Of a DNA stretch of 64,000 nt, positions 40,150 through 54,700 are shown piece after piece (position 1 is the first letter of the stretch; every line of letters starts with the position of its first letter). The stretch covers positions 8,826,453 through 8,890,452 of the forward strand of contig NC_135571.1 in the NCBI RefSeq assembly GCF_964340395.1, read 5' to 3'. Source of the DNA: Glandiceps talaboti. Lineage: Eukaryota; Hemichordata; Enteropneusta; Spengelidae. The position numbers were made by a program, and so were the translations under genes. The notes below the pieces were generated by a model. That model was given only the letters and a program-made list of their open reading frames with translations. It was not told where the DNA came from and made no database searches.

Positions 40150-43100
40150 ATGTATTTTGCATCGTCACACGTTTTAAACTATGACGAGTCGGACGATGAA
40201 GTTATCTATGAAGAGGAACTCGAAGAGGATCTGAGGTGAGTTATACAATAGACCCTACTTTCGTTTTGGGTCTATGGTTAAATATCGAGAGAGAAAAAAA
40301 TGTGTGTACCGTACGTGTGAAGTCACAAGTCAGCTGTTTGCGATGTACACACAGTCACACTGCATACTGCGTACTGCGACATGTGCAATATATATTTTTG
40401 ACTGTGATTATTCACTATGGTATGTGTGTCCAACGTCTAATAAATTATGCTCGGTGCTTTTATTTCATCCCTCCGTAAAAATGCATCTGTAGTTCACCCC
40501 AAAATCATCACAACTTAAGAATGCTAATTAATTAATCTATAAATCAACGCCGTCCTCTACGATAACAATAGCCGATAACAATAACATTGAGTTTACTTTC
40601 AATTGGTATGTCATCACATATATAGTCTGACAATATTAGAACACGTTTCACCCACATTGATTCCAGTGAAGTAAACTCTGACCTTAAATTTGATAGCTTT
40701 CTGAGAATGTGATATTTGTTGATACTTGACAGATTTCCATGTCTCTGTTATTTGTTCTGAGGGATCCGAGAAGATCTTGTTTTGCAAAATTCAAAAGTGT
40801 TCAAATTCACATCAACAGGATCTAGGACAGGACATACCAATATTACAGTTGCCAGTTATTGCAAACCTGATTGTACATTCGGTAACCTTTCACCTCTCAC
40901 CTCTCATCAAACAGTTAAATTGTGTGTTTTGTGGGCTAATGATAAACTATTAACTTATATACTTAAACTGTAACATTAGGTGTGAAAAAACAGTTGTCTG
41001 ACAAAGCTATAGAAATGTTGATCCAGAACAAAAGAATAATCCCATGTAATCCTCATGGCTCCACTGATAAGATAACACTAATGTGAGAAACTGGGATTGA
41101 AACCCTGGCCTTTAAGTCTCCACTGATAAGATAACACTAATGTGAGAACCTGGGATTGAAACCCTGGCCTTTAAGTCTCCACTGATAAGATAACACTAAT
41201 GCTAGAACTTGGGACCCTGGTCTAGTCTGTATAAGCTTGACATTGATGCTACACTATTAGCTACCACTTACAATGGTGTAGAAGCCTGATACAGTGATAG
41301 GGCTGACAACACAACACAACATATATGTATCATACAGTCTAAAACTGACCAATCATATCAAACTGTTGTGATTTTATGATGTGTTGTGCTCATGGCAGTT
41401 TTTTTAATGTATTTTTTCTCTGAATTATGTTTTTTAAAATTTGTGATTTGTTATATGCAGACCATTGAAACATGTTGTGAAATGGTATTTAAACAAATAA
41501 ATTATTATTATTAATTATTAATCTTCCAAGTACTTTAGATCGGATCATAGCTTGTGATAGTGAGTCCAATATGAGGAACCTCTTGTTCTGTGTTATCAGT
41601 TGGGAAATCCCAATGACATGCCCTGCTTCTGTAAAGGAAAGAACATGGATTTTCATTTTCAATATTTAAAAAATGTTATTTCCTCATTCCAAGTACATTA
41701 TGCACTGACTTAAGTTGTACTTCTGGGGTTTCTGTATCTTTGTCTAGTGAAGCATTTGATAGCAAACAATGGTGACTGCTAGTGTACGTGTACAAATGTA
41801 TCATTGTATGTCAGAGTTTGATAAGAGATATCTTTATAGTCTGTGCTGAGTCAAGGAGAGTCCAAACTTAACCACAAAGATCTCTCATTAAACTCTAACC
41901 AACTTTATACTCAATATTATTTTTCTGGTTTGATTATAGAGATCGGGGAACAGATTTGCTTGGAATTGAAGATGATGATGAATACTGTAAACTGAAAACC
42001 AAGGTACCTACAGCATTTGCACAGGCTAATAGTAAGTAATATCATATTGTATCATTTTTCATATCATATATATATATATATCATCACATAAATCATAATT
42101 ATCACATCATATATTGTATATATCATATCTCATATATATCATCATATATCATATATAACATCACATCATATATATCACATATAGATCATATATATATCAT
42201 ACCATATCACATCATATATCATATCATATATATATTACATCATATCATAAAATGCATATAAAATGATGTGTTTATCTCACTTTGAACATAAATCAGCATG
42301 ACAGTTTAATGAAACAACAAAATTTCAAACATAAAACTTTTCATTTGTGTTCACAGTACAGTCAGATTAAATGTAACATTTCATGTGTGTGCATGCTATT
42401 AGTACCTCTTTTTTGTTTGTGTGATTCGTAACAAAACATGTTGTGTGAGATATCAAACACATCATGCTGCCTAATAGGGAACTTGCAATCCAGACTGAGC
42501 ATGCTCAGATGCAAAGGACTATGGGATTATTTGTGGTTTTCGTAATACCTAATCTGGAGCTACTGATAAAATAAACCTCCCACAATTGTCAGGGTAACTA
42601 CAAAATTGATTATTTGTGGTTACAAACAATGTAACAATATTGTTTACAATACTTATTGATTAGTATTTATTATCACATTTCCCATGATGCAACATTCAAC
42701 ATGGCGGGATTGCAAGTTCCCTATTGAAATGCTATAGTTTTTCTGTATTATTTTTTTCGGATTTAAAAACTTAAAAACTCACAAAACTATAGTACTAAGA
42801 CATAGCAGCGAAGAATAAGAAAGTTTTCAATCATCTCAAAACCTCTGCATGACATAAATATACAAATAATAATTATGTTGTGCCTTTGTAAAGTTTGTAT
42901 TTGACAAAAAGTCTTGATAGAAGCCACATGGTGACTTCACATCTTTTCAAGGTTCACTTGAAAATAGACTTGCCAGGATAAACTATGACTTCTACATAGA
43001 ATTTGATGGTAATTCTATTTTGGTTTATGTACCTCAGTGACATATGAACACAATTTGGAACCTGCCAGTATGCCATCGTACGGAGCCCCATTACCACCAG

Positions 43101-45503
43101 TACGACGAGGTATATCAGTAGAAGGAACACCAAGAGGAATGGGGGCAGCTGGAGGTGGTCTCTATGACAATAGAAGTCCAGCCAATCACACAAGGGCACC
43201 AGGTATATGTATTTCTTGTATGTTAATTATATTTCTGCTGTTACATTTTCTTGGCTTTAAAAGTGGCCATATGGATGAACATTGGGTATTTATTTTGGAT
43301 TTTGATTTTTTAAAATAATTTTATAATGGCTTTCTACATGAAAAATCAATTTGAAGTAATGTAAACCAAGTATGTGCTTGTAACCCAATAAATTGCAAAA
43401 AGCTAAAAAACATGTAAAATCTTTGTTATTGTACATACCATAACAAACATCTTACACATTTATTAATGTTTTGCAATTTATTGAGTTATAAACAAGGACT
43501 TAGCATATGTTGTTTCACATTGATTTTTCAAAATTGTTTTATAAATTTAAAAATCCAAAACTAATACCCAATCCTCAACCATATGGCCACTTTGAGGGTT
43601 TTTTTTCTCAGTGTTTCAAGGGCATGTAGCTCTGCTATGTTGGTATTTATCTTACAGTGCAAATATTGTCATGTTTTCTGTCCATGTCTTCACATATGAG
43701 TGTTCAAGGTCGGATTTATTTATTCATATTTTTTTACCACATGGTGCATACAGAAACTGCATCGTATGATAATATGACACCTCTGCCAACTGGTGCAGCT
43801 CCATCCAAACCACCAAGGAGAAAGAAATTGGCTAAATCAGAGACTAAAGTAGCTGGTGCAGAACCTGATGGAGAACCTGGTGACTATGCCAACCCTTATG
43901 ATGTACCTAGAACAGAAAATACGTATGCATCAATAGGAGGTAATTGTTACTGTAATTGATATTATAACATAACCAGTGTTCACCCCAAGAGAGAGTAAAA
44001 TGATGGTGGCTAATTTGAATAATGGTTTACATATTAATAACATTCATTTGCATAATTATTTTATTTATAACATAACCAGTGTGCACCCCAAGAAAGAGTA
44101 CAATGATGGTGGCTAATTTGAATAATGGTTTACATATTAATAACATTAATTTGCATAATAATTTTATTTATAACATAACCAGTGTTCACCCCAAGAAAGA
44201 GTACAATGATGGTGACTAATTTGAATAATGATTTACATATTAATAACATTAATTTGCATAATGATTTTATTTATAACATAACCAGTGATTCTACATATTC
44301 TGAATAACCACTCTAGTTTTCACTTTATGTAGTTTGGTAATTATTACACAATTATTATCTGAAACAACAAATTTTGATACAAATGGAAATGTATTGATAT
44401 AATTTTGATAAATTGTTTTTCAGAGGTAACAGGACAACCACCACCACCACCACCACTACCCCGTAGACCAGCAAGCCAACCACCACAACCACCAGGTAAG
44501 TTTGTAAAATAACATTGAATTAATATACACATTTAAGTGGCATGATGTTTTGTTAAAAACATGCAAAATATTTGTTCAGAAATGTACAGAAAGCATGTAT
44601 TTATGTTATTGTAAACTTTAAGTATCGCATGTAAATGAACTTATCCCATAGCAAAACGTTATTTTTCTATTTGTACAAATTTGGGACTGCTTCAGAATGT
44701 TGTAAACTGTTACATGTAGGGGTTCTCACCAGCTTCAGTGGAGTGCTGGTCAGTTATATTCATCAGTATTAATACTCCTAAAACAAATACATATCAAGAT
44801 ATACAAGTCAGGACCTCATGAAGAAGTCAATATGTTTATATAATCACCTTGGTAGATCAAATAACTTACAACAGGTTATAAACGTACAAGTAGTTCAGTG
44901 TTGTAAGATCAGCTTGCAATCTGTCTTGATTGATGATCCTCATCAGAATGACAAATACCATAGTTACAGCTGACCACTAGGTGGCGGTATATCAACTGAT
45001 TATCTATCATCAGATGTTAGGTTTCTATTATTGATACGCCCCCACGTAATTTCCTGAGAAAGATCAGGGAGGCTATCGACATCAGATGCTACAATCCTAA
45101 GATCAACCATAGGATCAACGGAGACAGGGGCAACGAACTATTGACAGAATCACTAATCATGCATCAACCAGTGGCCTGTATAAAGTTGACTGTATTGTTT
45201 ACCATAACAGCTGGTAAGCAGCACCGACACAGAAAAGCTGATACCAATGTGATTTCAGTCAAGTTTGATACATTGGTTAAACCCAGTCATATGCATACTG
45301 GTGAAGTTATGAATTGTGAGGGATGTGGTGCTGTATTGTCTAGTCTTAGTACACTCACAGACTCTGGAGATGGTGGCAAAGTGAGTATAAAAAATGTGTT
45401 CATTGGATTTAAATTTGTTATGACTTTGACCCTTTGTATACAAAAAATGGATATTGCTCATGATCAAGTGCACATGAATATTGAATGTTTTCATTTACTT
45501 TAG

Positions 45504-45548
<45 letters not shown>

Positions 45549-45661
45549 TATTTGTATGTATGTATGTATGTATGTATGTATGTATGTATGTATGTATGTA
45601 TGTATGTATGTATGTATGTATGTATGTATGTATGTATGTATGTATGTGTGCATGTGTCTGC

Positions 45662-45724
<63 letters not shown>

Positions 45725-48700
45725 TGTGTCTGTGTGACTGTGTCTGTGTCTGTATGTGTGTACCGGGGTAGTTCTAGTTATTTGTGTTCACCTGTGTGTA
45801 AACATACATTTTTCAAACAGCTAGTGATATTAAACATCATTACAACTGTTAACCTGTGTCTGTGAATGTATAATCTTGCATGTATGAATTCGTAAAAATG
45901 TCCAGAGTGTCCAGTTTGTATCAACGTATTGTATGTAATGCCAAGTTACATATGTGTATGCATGTGTAGTACACATGTGACCACATATATCAAGATTACA
46001 TGATAACTTTTAAGTACGCTATTAAAAAGTTTAGATTAGTGCATTTTAGTGAGGTGAGAACAGTAAAAACATGATAACTCCAGTCTAGTTCTAGTCCTAA
46101 TCATAAATTGATATAAATTCTATTTATCAGATATGGAAGTGTGAGTTTTGTGACCACATCAACAGAGCTGACTTAGATGATGAAGAGATACCAAAGAAGC
46201 AAGATGTTACATATATGATGAGACCAGCTCCTTCCACAGTTGACCCAGCTGGATACTTTGGTGATGATTCCAATATTATATTCTGTATGGATGTCTCGGG
46301 AAGTATGTGTGTCACTACTGAGGTGAGTTTTATAGATGTCATAGCAACAACATCTTTGTCATGGAAACAACATCTTTGTCATGTCAGCAAACATCTTTGT
46401 AATTTTATTGACATACATATATTTGTCATGGTGACAACATCTTTGTCATGGCAACAACATATTTGTCATGGCAACAACATCTCATATCTGTCTGTCTGGT
46501 CATTCACACATGACCATTTCTCTGTTATGCATGGACAAGTTCTCTCATACTTGGTGCAAACAAATCTGACATGAAGTGGTACTAATGTACACTACTGGGA
46601 GAAAGTCACCTAATGTGTCTCTTTGCTAACAGGGAGGAAAGTCTCTGGAGTTTTACAGGAAAACACTGCCAGTGGTACAAATAAGAATTTCAGAATTATT
46701 TTTCCAGACATAAAAAGACAAAATTCTTTTAAGTAACCTGTCATTGTTACTTGATTTGAAGTATTTTCAAAAGTTTAGGTGCAAGGAATGTTTCTCCTGG
46801 GAGCTAATTATTCAACCAGTGTAATAGAGAATTCTGTAAACAACTCAATTAATCCTTAGTAATAAAATGTGAACTTGATAATTCTGGTTAAAATTCTTCG
46901 TAAGCTTTTGGACTCATCTCATCCATGATCATTTGATCATCTGATGACATCGGGATGAGTGTACATGTACATCAACTCTACAACCTGCAAAAAAACACTG
47001 ATGCATTTGCTTGCTCGTGGTAAGCAGGAAAGAATGTAATTAACGCTGGTAACTTATCAAAGCATAAACACCACATGAGCCAGGACCCTGTAACTCTGTT
47101 TACTGATAGAATGCTACATGGTATAGCAATCAAGTATGATTGTTAGCATTACATTATACTTTCCACAGATATAAACAAACTGATAAAAGTATTGTGTCAA
47201 CCTATGTCAGAGTCACCATCTGTTTGTATGTCAGTTGTATTCTTGTTTTGTCATTGCCCGAAGTCTTTCCTTTCTCACTTCATTTAAGCAAATTCATTGG
47301 TGTTTTTTTCATGGGTTGTATTTTCGACTTTTTTTCAATCCTTTAGGTGCCAGGAGTGTTTCCCCTAAGAGCTAATGATTCCACTAGTGCATTAGAACTG
47401 TACAAAACAACTCTGAATGAGGATCAGTATATGCCATATCAGAGAAGAGATGTTACCTATGTCTCCAGACTTCAGGTAAACAGAATTCGCTGATAACTGT
47501 TTGAAGACTGACGAAAATCATGAGTGACCTTAGGGGCCTTGTCACTATGAGTAGATAGACGAGTAGCGACAAAACCCCTTAGGTCAGAAGTATTTTCCAG
47601 ATGAATGAAGCTAAATTGTGGGGAATAATATAATTATACCTCCTCAAGCATAATTCATGTAAAATCTGGAACAATATTATTTGGAACATTTTGATATTTT
47701 GAGCACTGCAAAACTAGCGACATAGACGCACATATTGTCATGACATAGAACAACCAGGGTGTATACTCTATATTTTCTGTTCAAAGACAGTAATTTGGCT
47801 TGAGTATGGTATCATATATATTGTAAATTTGACTCTCTATGCTGAAGTCATGCTAATTGTGGTGATTCGTACCATCTTCACATCTATTAATCTAAAAATT
47901 TGGAAAAATAATAGTGATTTGGAATGCTTTGACTCGTATTTCAAGCACTGCAAAACCAGTGACATAGACACAAGTTATTGTGATGTAGAGTGACAAGGGT
48001 GTATAATCCATATTTTCTGTTCAAAGACAATAACTTGGCTTGTGTATGGTAAAATCCACTACCAATACTAAGGTCATGCTAATCATTTATGTTTCAGACG
48101 ATCTTCACATCTTCATCGTTCTTTGTCAATGTATCATTACATACAAATTTATTTGTTATTTGTTTCCAGGCCATGCAAAGTGCTGTGGATCACAATTTGG
48201 GTAAATTACTCAAAGACTGTTCAACAAAAAGAATCGGTTTGGTGACCTTTAATAATGAGGTAAGTTCTTCAGGTGACTTTATTCAGCCAATCAAATGCTT
48301 TCTTTTCAGTACAGCCAAATGATCTGACCAATCAAATGCCTTCTTTTCAGTACATTCAAATGATTTGACCAATCAAATGCCTACTTTTCAGTACATTCAA
48401 ATGATTTGACCAATCAAATGCCTTCTTTTCAGTACATTCAAATAATTTGACATCCAGCCAGAATTTATTCCCACAGTCTTTACAAAAAAATATACGTGAT
48501 CACATCCATGTAAGAAATAATGTCACTGATATTTTCATTAGAGATCACCCTTCATCAAATGTCCACGATCACCAAAAACCACTATTTATCAGATGACCAC
48601 GTTTCACAGAGTGTTTTTCATTATGTAACAATATTTCCCATGAAACACTACTGATGACTGCTTTCATCAGGCGGTGCTATTTATTACACCACTGTGAACA

Positions 48701-51700
48701 CTAGAGGGCGCTAATACTTGAAGGTTATCATGTCTGTGTAATCACAGGTAACCGTCATCAGTGATGGGGTAGAACAACCGGTGACAGTAACAGGAGATAG
48801 ATTATATGACAAAGAAGGTCTGATCAGTCTCGGCAGCCAACTACCTGTACCAAGGTTTATCAGAGACACTAGGAAAATACTTGGTGATAAAATATTCAGG
48901 TGAGTCAACATAATTTCATACATTACTACAGATGTGTGTGTGTGTTTGTGTGTGTGCGTGTGTGTGTTTGTGTGTGTGTGTTTGTGTTTGTGTGAGAATA
49001 AGTTGACCATCTTGTCCTACACTGGCCCTCTAGCATGAGGTAAAATTGTTTTTACACAAAGATGTGTAAGTTGAGCAAAACAGAATTTTAAAATAATCCA
49101 GATAATTGACTTTTCTAACTTTATAAGATTTGTGAAGCTTGTGTGAGAATGTTTTGAAATCTTCCAAGCAAAATCTTGTACAGTTTCAATATGAAAGCAA
49201 GATATTCAAATAAGGTAACATTTTTTAATTAATTTCAGTCTTGAAGAATGTGGACAAACAGCTTTAGGACCTGCCCTCTTGATTTCGGTTGCCATGGCAT
49301 CACAGAAACCTGGTTCAAAGGTTATTATTTGCACTGATGGCAAGGCAAATGTAGGGTTAGGAACTTTGGAGGAACAAGAGAGTGACATGGCATATGACTG
49401 TGCAGCTGCATTTTATGAGGGCTTAGGAAACTATGCCAAGGAGAAATGGTAAGAACCACAGTTCTTCAAATATCTCGTTTGTTTTTCATGGACCATGTTT
49501 TAGGCAAACGAATATGAGTCAAGTTGTAAATGTTGTATAGAAAGTTATAGGTTTGTAGCGGAATTGTTGAGATGTTGCCATGGGAACATCATGTGACTAT
49601 TTGAAATAAGATTATTTAATATCTGGCCAATTTGAACCATAGGTATTTTTATTACAAAACTTGCCTTTTCATATTTCATATTTCATGATCATTTAATCAT
49701 TCTTATCATTCAACATAGATGGAGTCATGCCAAGATTCCCCGGCACAAACGCTGTAGGTTCGAAATCATTTCCATATGAAAAGATACCTTACTTGAGGTG
49801 TGAACTGACTGTCAATCGGTGATTGCTCTGACAAATATCACTGTTTGCCCAGGTTTCAATCCCATGGGTTTGTGGGGGGTACAAACATTGTGATCTTTTG
49901 TTCCACTTGATTGGTAGTTTATTTAGTCTCTGGGTGGTCATAAGCCATTAATTCGGTAACGCTGAATTTGTCCGTGTTCAGGGGATTAGCCTAGATACAT
50001 GGTTTGTGCCAGCCAATCCCGTCATGGTTACATGATATTTTGCCAATGAAATATCAATTTTAAGTTAAAATAAATCAAAGTACAACATTTGTAATATTTG
50101 TTTTATTTGTCCACAGTGTTTCTGTATCTGTGTTAACTCTTGAAGGAACAGACTGCAGGATGGTTGAGTTAGGAAATGTCTCAGACAAAACAGGTGGACA
50201 GGTGAGGGAATATGAAAACATCTTCTTAAAATGTCTTCAATATAGCTAGCCACATTAAAGCAAATAAATTCTTCTAGCTGCTAAACAATAAAAGACCAAT
50301 GTCTATTAGAATCACAGCTCAGAAAAAAGTTTTATTTGGAACATGAGAGAGAAAAGTTTTTAAATGAAACTTATACGTAAATTAACCAGCTGCAATTTAC
50401 ATTTATTTGAGGGCTTATTCAGAAACTAGAAAAACTAGAGAAGAAAAATATCAAGAAAATGGAAGTTTTACATATTTATTGCACTATACTGTAACCTAGA
50501 TATTTTTGACACTAGGGAATTTTGTGATTTTACAGTCTTCATGTAAACTTATTACCAGACTAGTACATTGTGTTCATGTACAAGAACTCATTTTAGTCAC
50601 TACTGATTTTTGCAGGTTTTTTCCATTTTCCAGGGAAGTGAGCGAAAATAACTCTTCAGCAAAACTTTCCAGGTTTACAGTAATTTGTATTATGTTTGCT
50701 TACTAACTTATCCCTCAACTTACCAAATTTTGTGTCTTTAGGTTAGCATTGTTGATCCGTTGAAATTGAAAGATGAGTTTGGTGAGATCCTGAATGATCC
50801 AGTTATTGCTACAAATGTCACTGCCAAGTTACAGCTACACAGAGGCTTGTAAGTATCAAGTTGAACTGCTTTGAACTGCTTTGAACTGCTTTGTACCAGT
50901 TTGTGAATGTGGCTTAAAGGGGAACACAACTCCAGGAAATAAAGATATTTTATAAACTATGCCATGTTCTGGAGAGTCATTTCTTGATTTTACATGTCGC
51001 CTACAATTACTTACGATTTCAGAAAAACGTCAAGTTGATCTTGTGCCTTCATAGGGTATTTATTTTATTTATTTATTCGGAAAACTAACAAGAATGAAAT
51101 CCCAATTACAGGCTTTGCAGAACATACAAAATACAAACAAATACATACAAACCTTACAAAACAATATATACATTAAAAAGCGTCGCAGAACAGAGGCCTG
51201 TAAGTATCAAGTTGAACTGCTTTGAACTGCTTTGTACCAGTTTGTGGTATCTTTGCTATGGGCTATTGCATTATGGGAGCCACCAGAAATTAGATATTCA
51301 TGGTTGTACAATACATATTCTTGACTCCAAAGTGCCTTTTCCCTTTAATGTAAAACATCTCTAATGAATGTGTGTTACTCAAGTTTTGTTTTTTCTGTGT
51401 ATCATATATATTTCTTAACCAATAGTATACTATACATTATTCCTTCCATTGTAAATAGGTATTTCAGAAATGAAGAGGCTGTACAGAATGAAAGTCAGGC
51501 AACTAGAAATATTGGCAATGTAACAGCTGATACTGAAATTACATTTGAATTTGGTGTTAGGAAAAGAGGTGATGTGCAGCGACAAGGGCAAGAAGGTATG
51601 AAATACATGACTTTTTCTTTCTTTTATCCACGAAATATAAATCAAGGCAACTTAGTTTCATACTTTATTACTGTCACTCAGCATATACTTGATGCTAAAT

Positions 51701-54700
51701 GTTTTCTAATTCTGTACAAATCAAACATCAAACACTGCTTTACATGTAGAGTTGCTGAAAATTGAGAGAGTTGGAGAAAGTTGGTGTTCACAGCAAAGTG
51801 TGTCAACAGTTCTAGGAGTAGGGGATTGACCTGACCTGACCTGAATTCTGTACGAAGTGATGACAATCATTATTGTAATTTCTAGTTATTTTGTTTGGTA
51901 GGGCATCCCTTCTGATCTTGAAATAAAGGAAATAAATTGAACCCACAACTGTTGCCACAGTATTGGGGTTTTTTTGTCGGCTCAAGTGGTTTGAAATGAA
52001 TTTTTTAGTGCAATTTGACACGTAATGTCACGAAATATTGCTTTATATCATGCATAGGCACCTGTAATAGCAATTTATCTCACACTTGAGGGTCAAAATA
52101 AAACAAGAAAGTAGATTTATTCACATGATGTATGCCTATAGTACAATAACTCTATGTGTAACATAGCGTGGCGTAGTGTCGACCAAAAACTAAAATGATA
52201 TGTTATTTTCATGATGTACACAGGTGGTGAAATACCGTGGTGTAGTGTCGACCAAAAAATTCAAACTGTTGTTATTTTTATAATGTACACTGGTGGTGAA
52301 ATAATGGTAATGGACATTAGTTGAATGCACTGATCAGTACTTTACAGACACTTCAGTGAAATGTGAAATTAGATTTGAGAACCTAACATGATTTTACTTT
52401 TATCTGTTATACTTACAGTACTTTATGACAACAGAGGAGGGATGCAAGTCCAAGCAGAAGGAGGCGTTGGTATGTTTGTGTTCAAATTGCAATCTTCTTT
52501 GTTTCAGCTGAAATAATTCTTGAAAGCAATCACATTACAACCTCTATACTACCAGGTCCTCAATTATACAGCTGGGTTGACTGAAGCACAGTCATGGTTC
52601 AAATCTTGCCAAGAATTTTAGCCATTCAGAAACAAATGTCAGCGATGGGGCTTGAACCTGCAACCTGTAGATTTCAAGTTGGTCACTCTAGCCACTCGCC
52701 AATCATGACTCCACCACACTGTAATTTGGTGGACAGTGCAAGGGGAAAGTATAGCCACTACTCATGAATAACATATCAGGACATATTCAGTTTAACTCTT
52801 TCACTACGATGGAAACAGACATTTGACAACTTGTGAAGTATGTTAACTGGATTTATTTCTGCAGAAAAAGCTTTTGTGCATATTCAGCTAAAACAATCCA
52901 AGCACCAAAAAACATATGACTACAGTACCTTCAAATGCAAATGTAAATTCTCACCTTATGTTTTTTTTTTCGTATTTAGATGAACCATTCTATGATATCC
53001 CTTCAGAAAGTGTTGCAGCAGCACAACAAAGTGCATTGACTGGGCTAGATAGACTTCCATTTCAACTAACGATCACATATACAAGCAGAGATGAAGCACA
53101 ATGTTTAAGAGTTATCACACAAGATAGACCTATCACTAATGACAGAGATCTAGTCATTGAAAGTAAGTCAATGTTATCCAATGACAGTGCTCATGTCACT
53201 GAGTGTGAGTCAGTGTTATCCAATGACACATGGTTGGGTCATTGAAAGTAAGCCAGTGTTATCCAGTTGTAGAGGGCTAGTCAGTGAAGTAGTCAATGCT
53301 ACGAAATGACAGATCTAGTCATTGACAGTAAGTCAATGTTATCACACAGGGTAGAACTATCACTAATGAGAGAGATCTAGTAATTGAAAATAAGTCAGTG
53401 TTATCCAGACATCCAATGACATTGATCTTGGCATTGAAAGTAAGTGGATGTTCTGTAATGAACTGAGCTCAGAGCTTGTATCTTTGAAAGTAACTCAATG
53501 TTATCACACAGGATAGACCAAGCAACAATAACAGGGATTTAGTCATTGAAGTAAGTCAATGTTATCCAATGACAGATTTAGTCATTGAAGTAAGTCAATG
53601 TTATCCAATGACAGGGATTTAGTCATTGAAGTAAGTCAATGTTATTCAATGAAAGAGACCAAATATTTGAAAGTACATCCATAGTCTTGTAGCTCTTCTT
53701 TGATAAACTAAACCCTATTTGACAGTGGCTTGTGCAGAACAATGAAAAGAGGAAACAAATAAAAATTAAGTATTTACTAGGTCTTGTATTTGTACTAAGG
53801 AGGGATGCCCTTTGTTTTCTCTGTGGCAGCAAACATGTTCCCAGATTGATATGATAAAACAAGTAAGACTATATACACAAACGGTAGGGGGTCCAGTGTG
53901 ACTTCAGAAGATGTCCTTATCCCACTTTTATGATGTACTTTCAATGATTACATAAGACTAATTATTCACTGTAACACAGCTGGCTCAGGACCACCATGGC
54001 TTTGAAGCTACTTTTAAAAGGAAGTGGTGTCCTGTTGTTTTAAAAAAATTGTGTCAAGTTCAGTGAATGAAATCTGTAGTATACTATACAATCAATTTAA
54101 TGGGACTAGTGAATAAAGGTGACCCATCCACTTGCCTGTCCACAGCTGTAAGTGTTATTGTATATTTAACTATTTGCAGATTTGAATGCCCCTGTCTACA
54201 GCGCTCACACTGCACAGACAACAGCTAATTTAGCTATGCAAGGGGAATATACAGCAGCTAGACTAAATGCAGTCTGTCACCATAAACTGATGAAGAAACA
54301 TGCGTAAGTTGAAAGTTTATATCTTCTGTTACAGGACTTGAGCATAAGTAGTCAAATTTATCCAAGTGAACTGTTTCAGCCCCTATTTTCCATTATTTCC
54401 ATTGATCTAACAAAGTACTACCACATTATAAATTTGGGTTGAAATAAGCAGATATTAATCTGTTCATTTGTTCAAACTTCAGATACCAGAAACAAGAACG
54501 TGGTGCCTATGATGCATTTGTGTTTAACATAGCTCCAATGGCACAAGATATTGGTGAAGCACAAAGTGTAAGTAATAAGTAATGTGTTCATTAATTTACT
54601 ACAAATTATACATGAATGTGATGTTTCAGTCCATCTACTCTAGACGTTGATCACACAATGGTTTAATTATTTAGCATTGATGTGTCAGAAACTGGCGGAA

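Noticed and set aside
45211-46322. Reading the C2C2 finger as a RING or LIM domain
   Set aside because: There are only four cysteines, as two CxxC pairs 21 residues apart, directly ahead of a vWA domain. That fits a Sec23/24-type finger.
49740-49870. tRNA-like B boxes (GGTTCGAAATC, GGTTTCAATCCC)
   Set aside because: No matching A boxes at proper spacing and no cloverleaf. At most old SINE debris.
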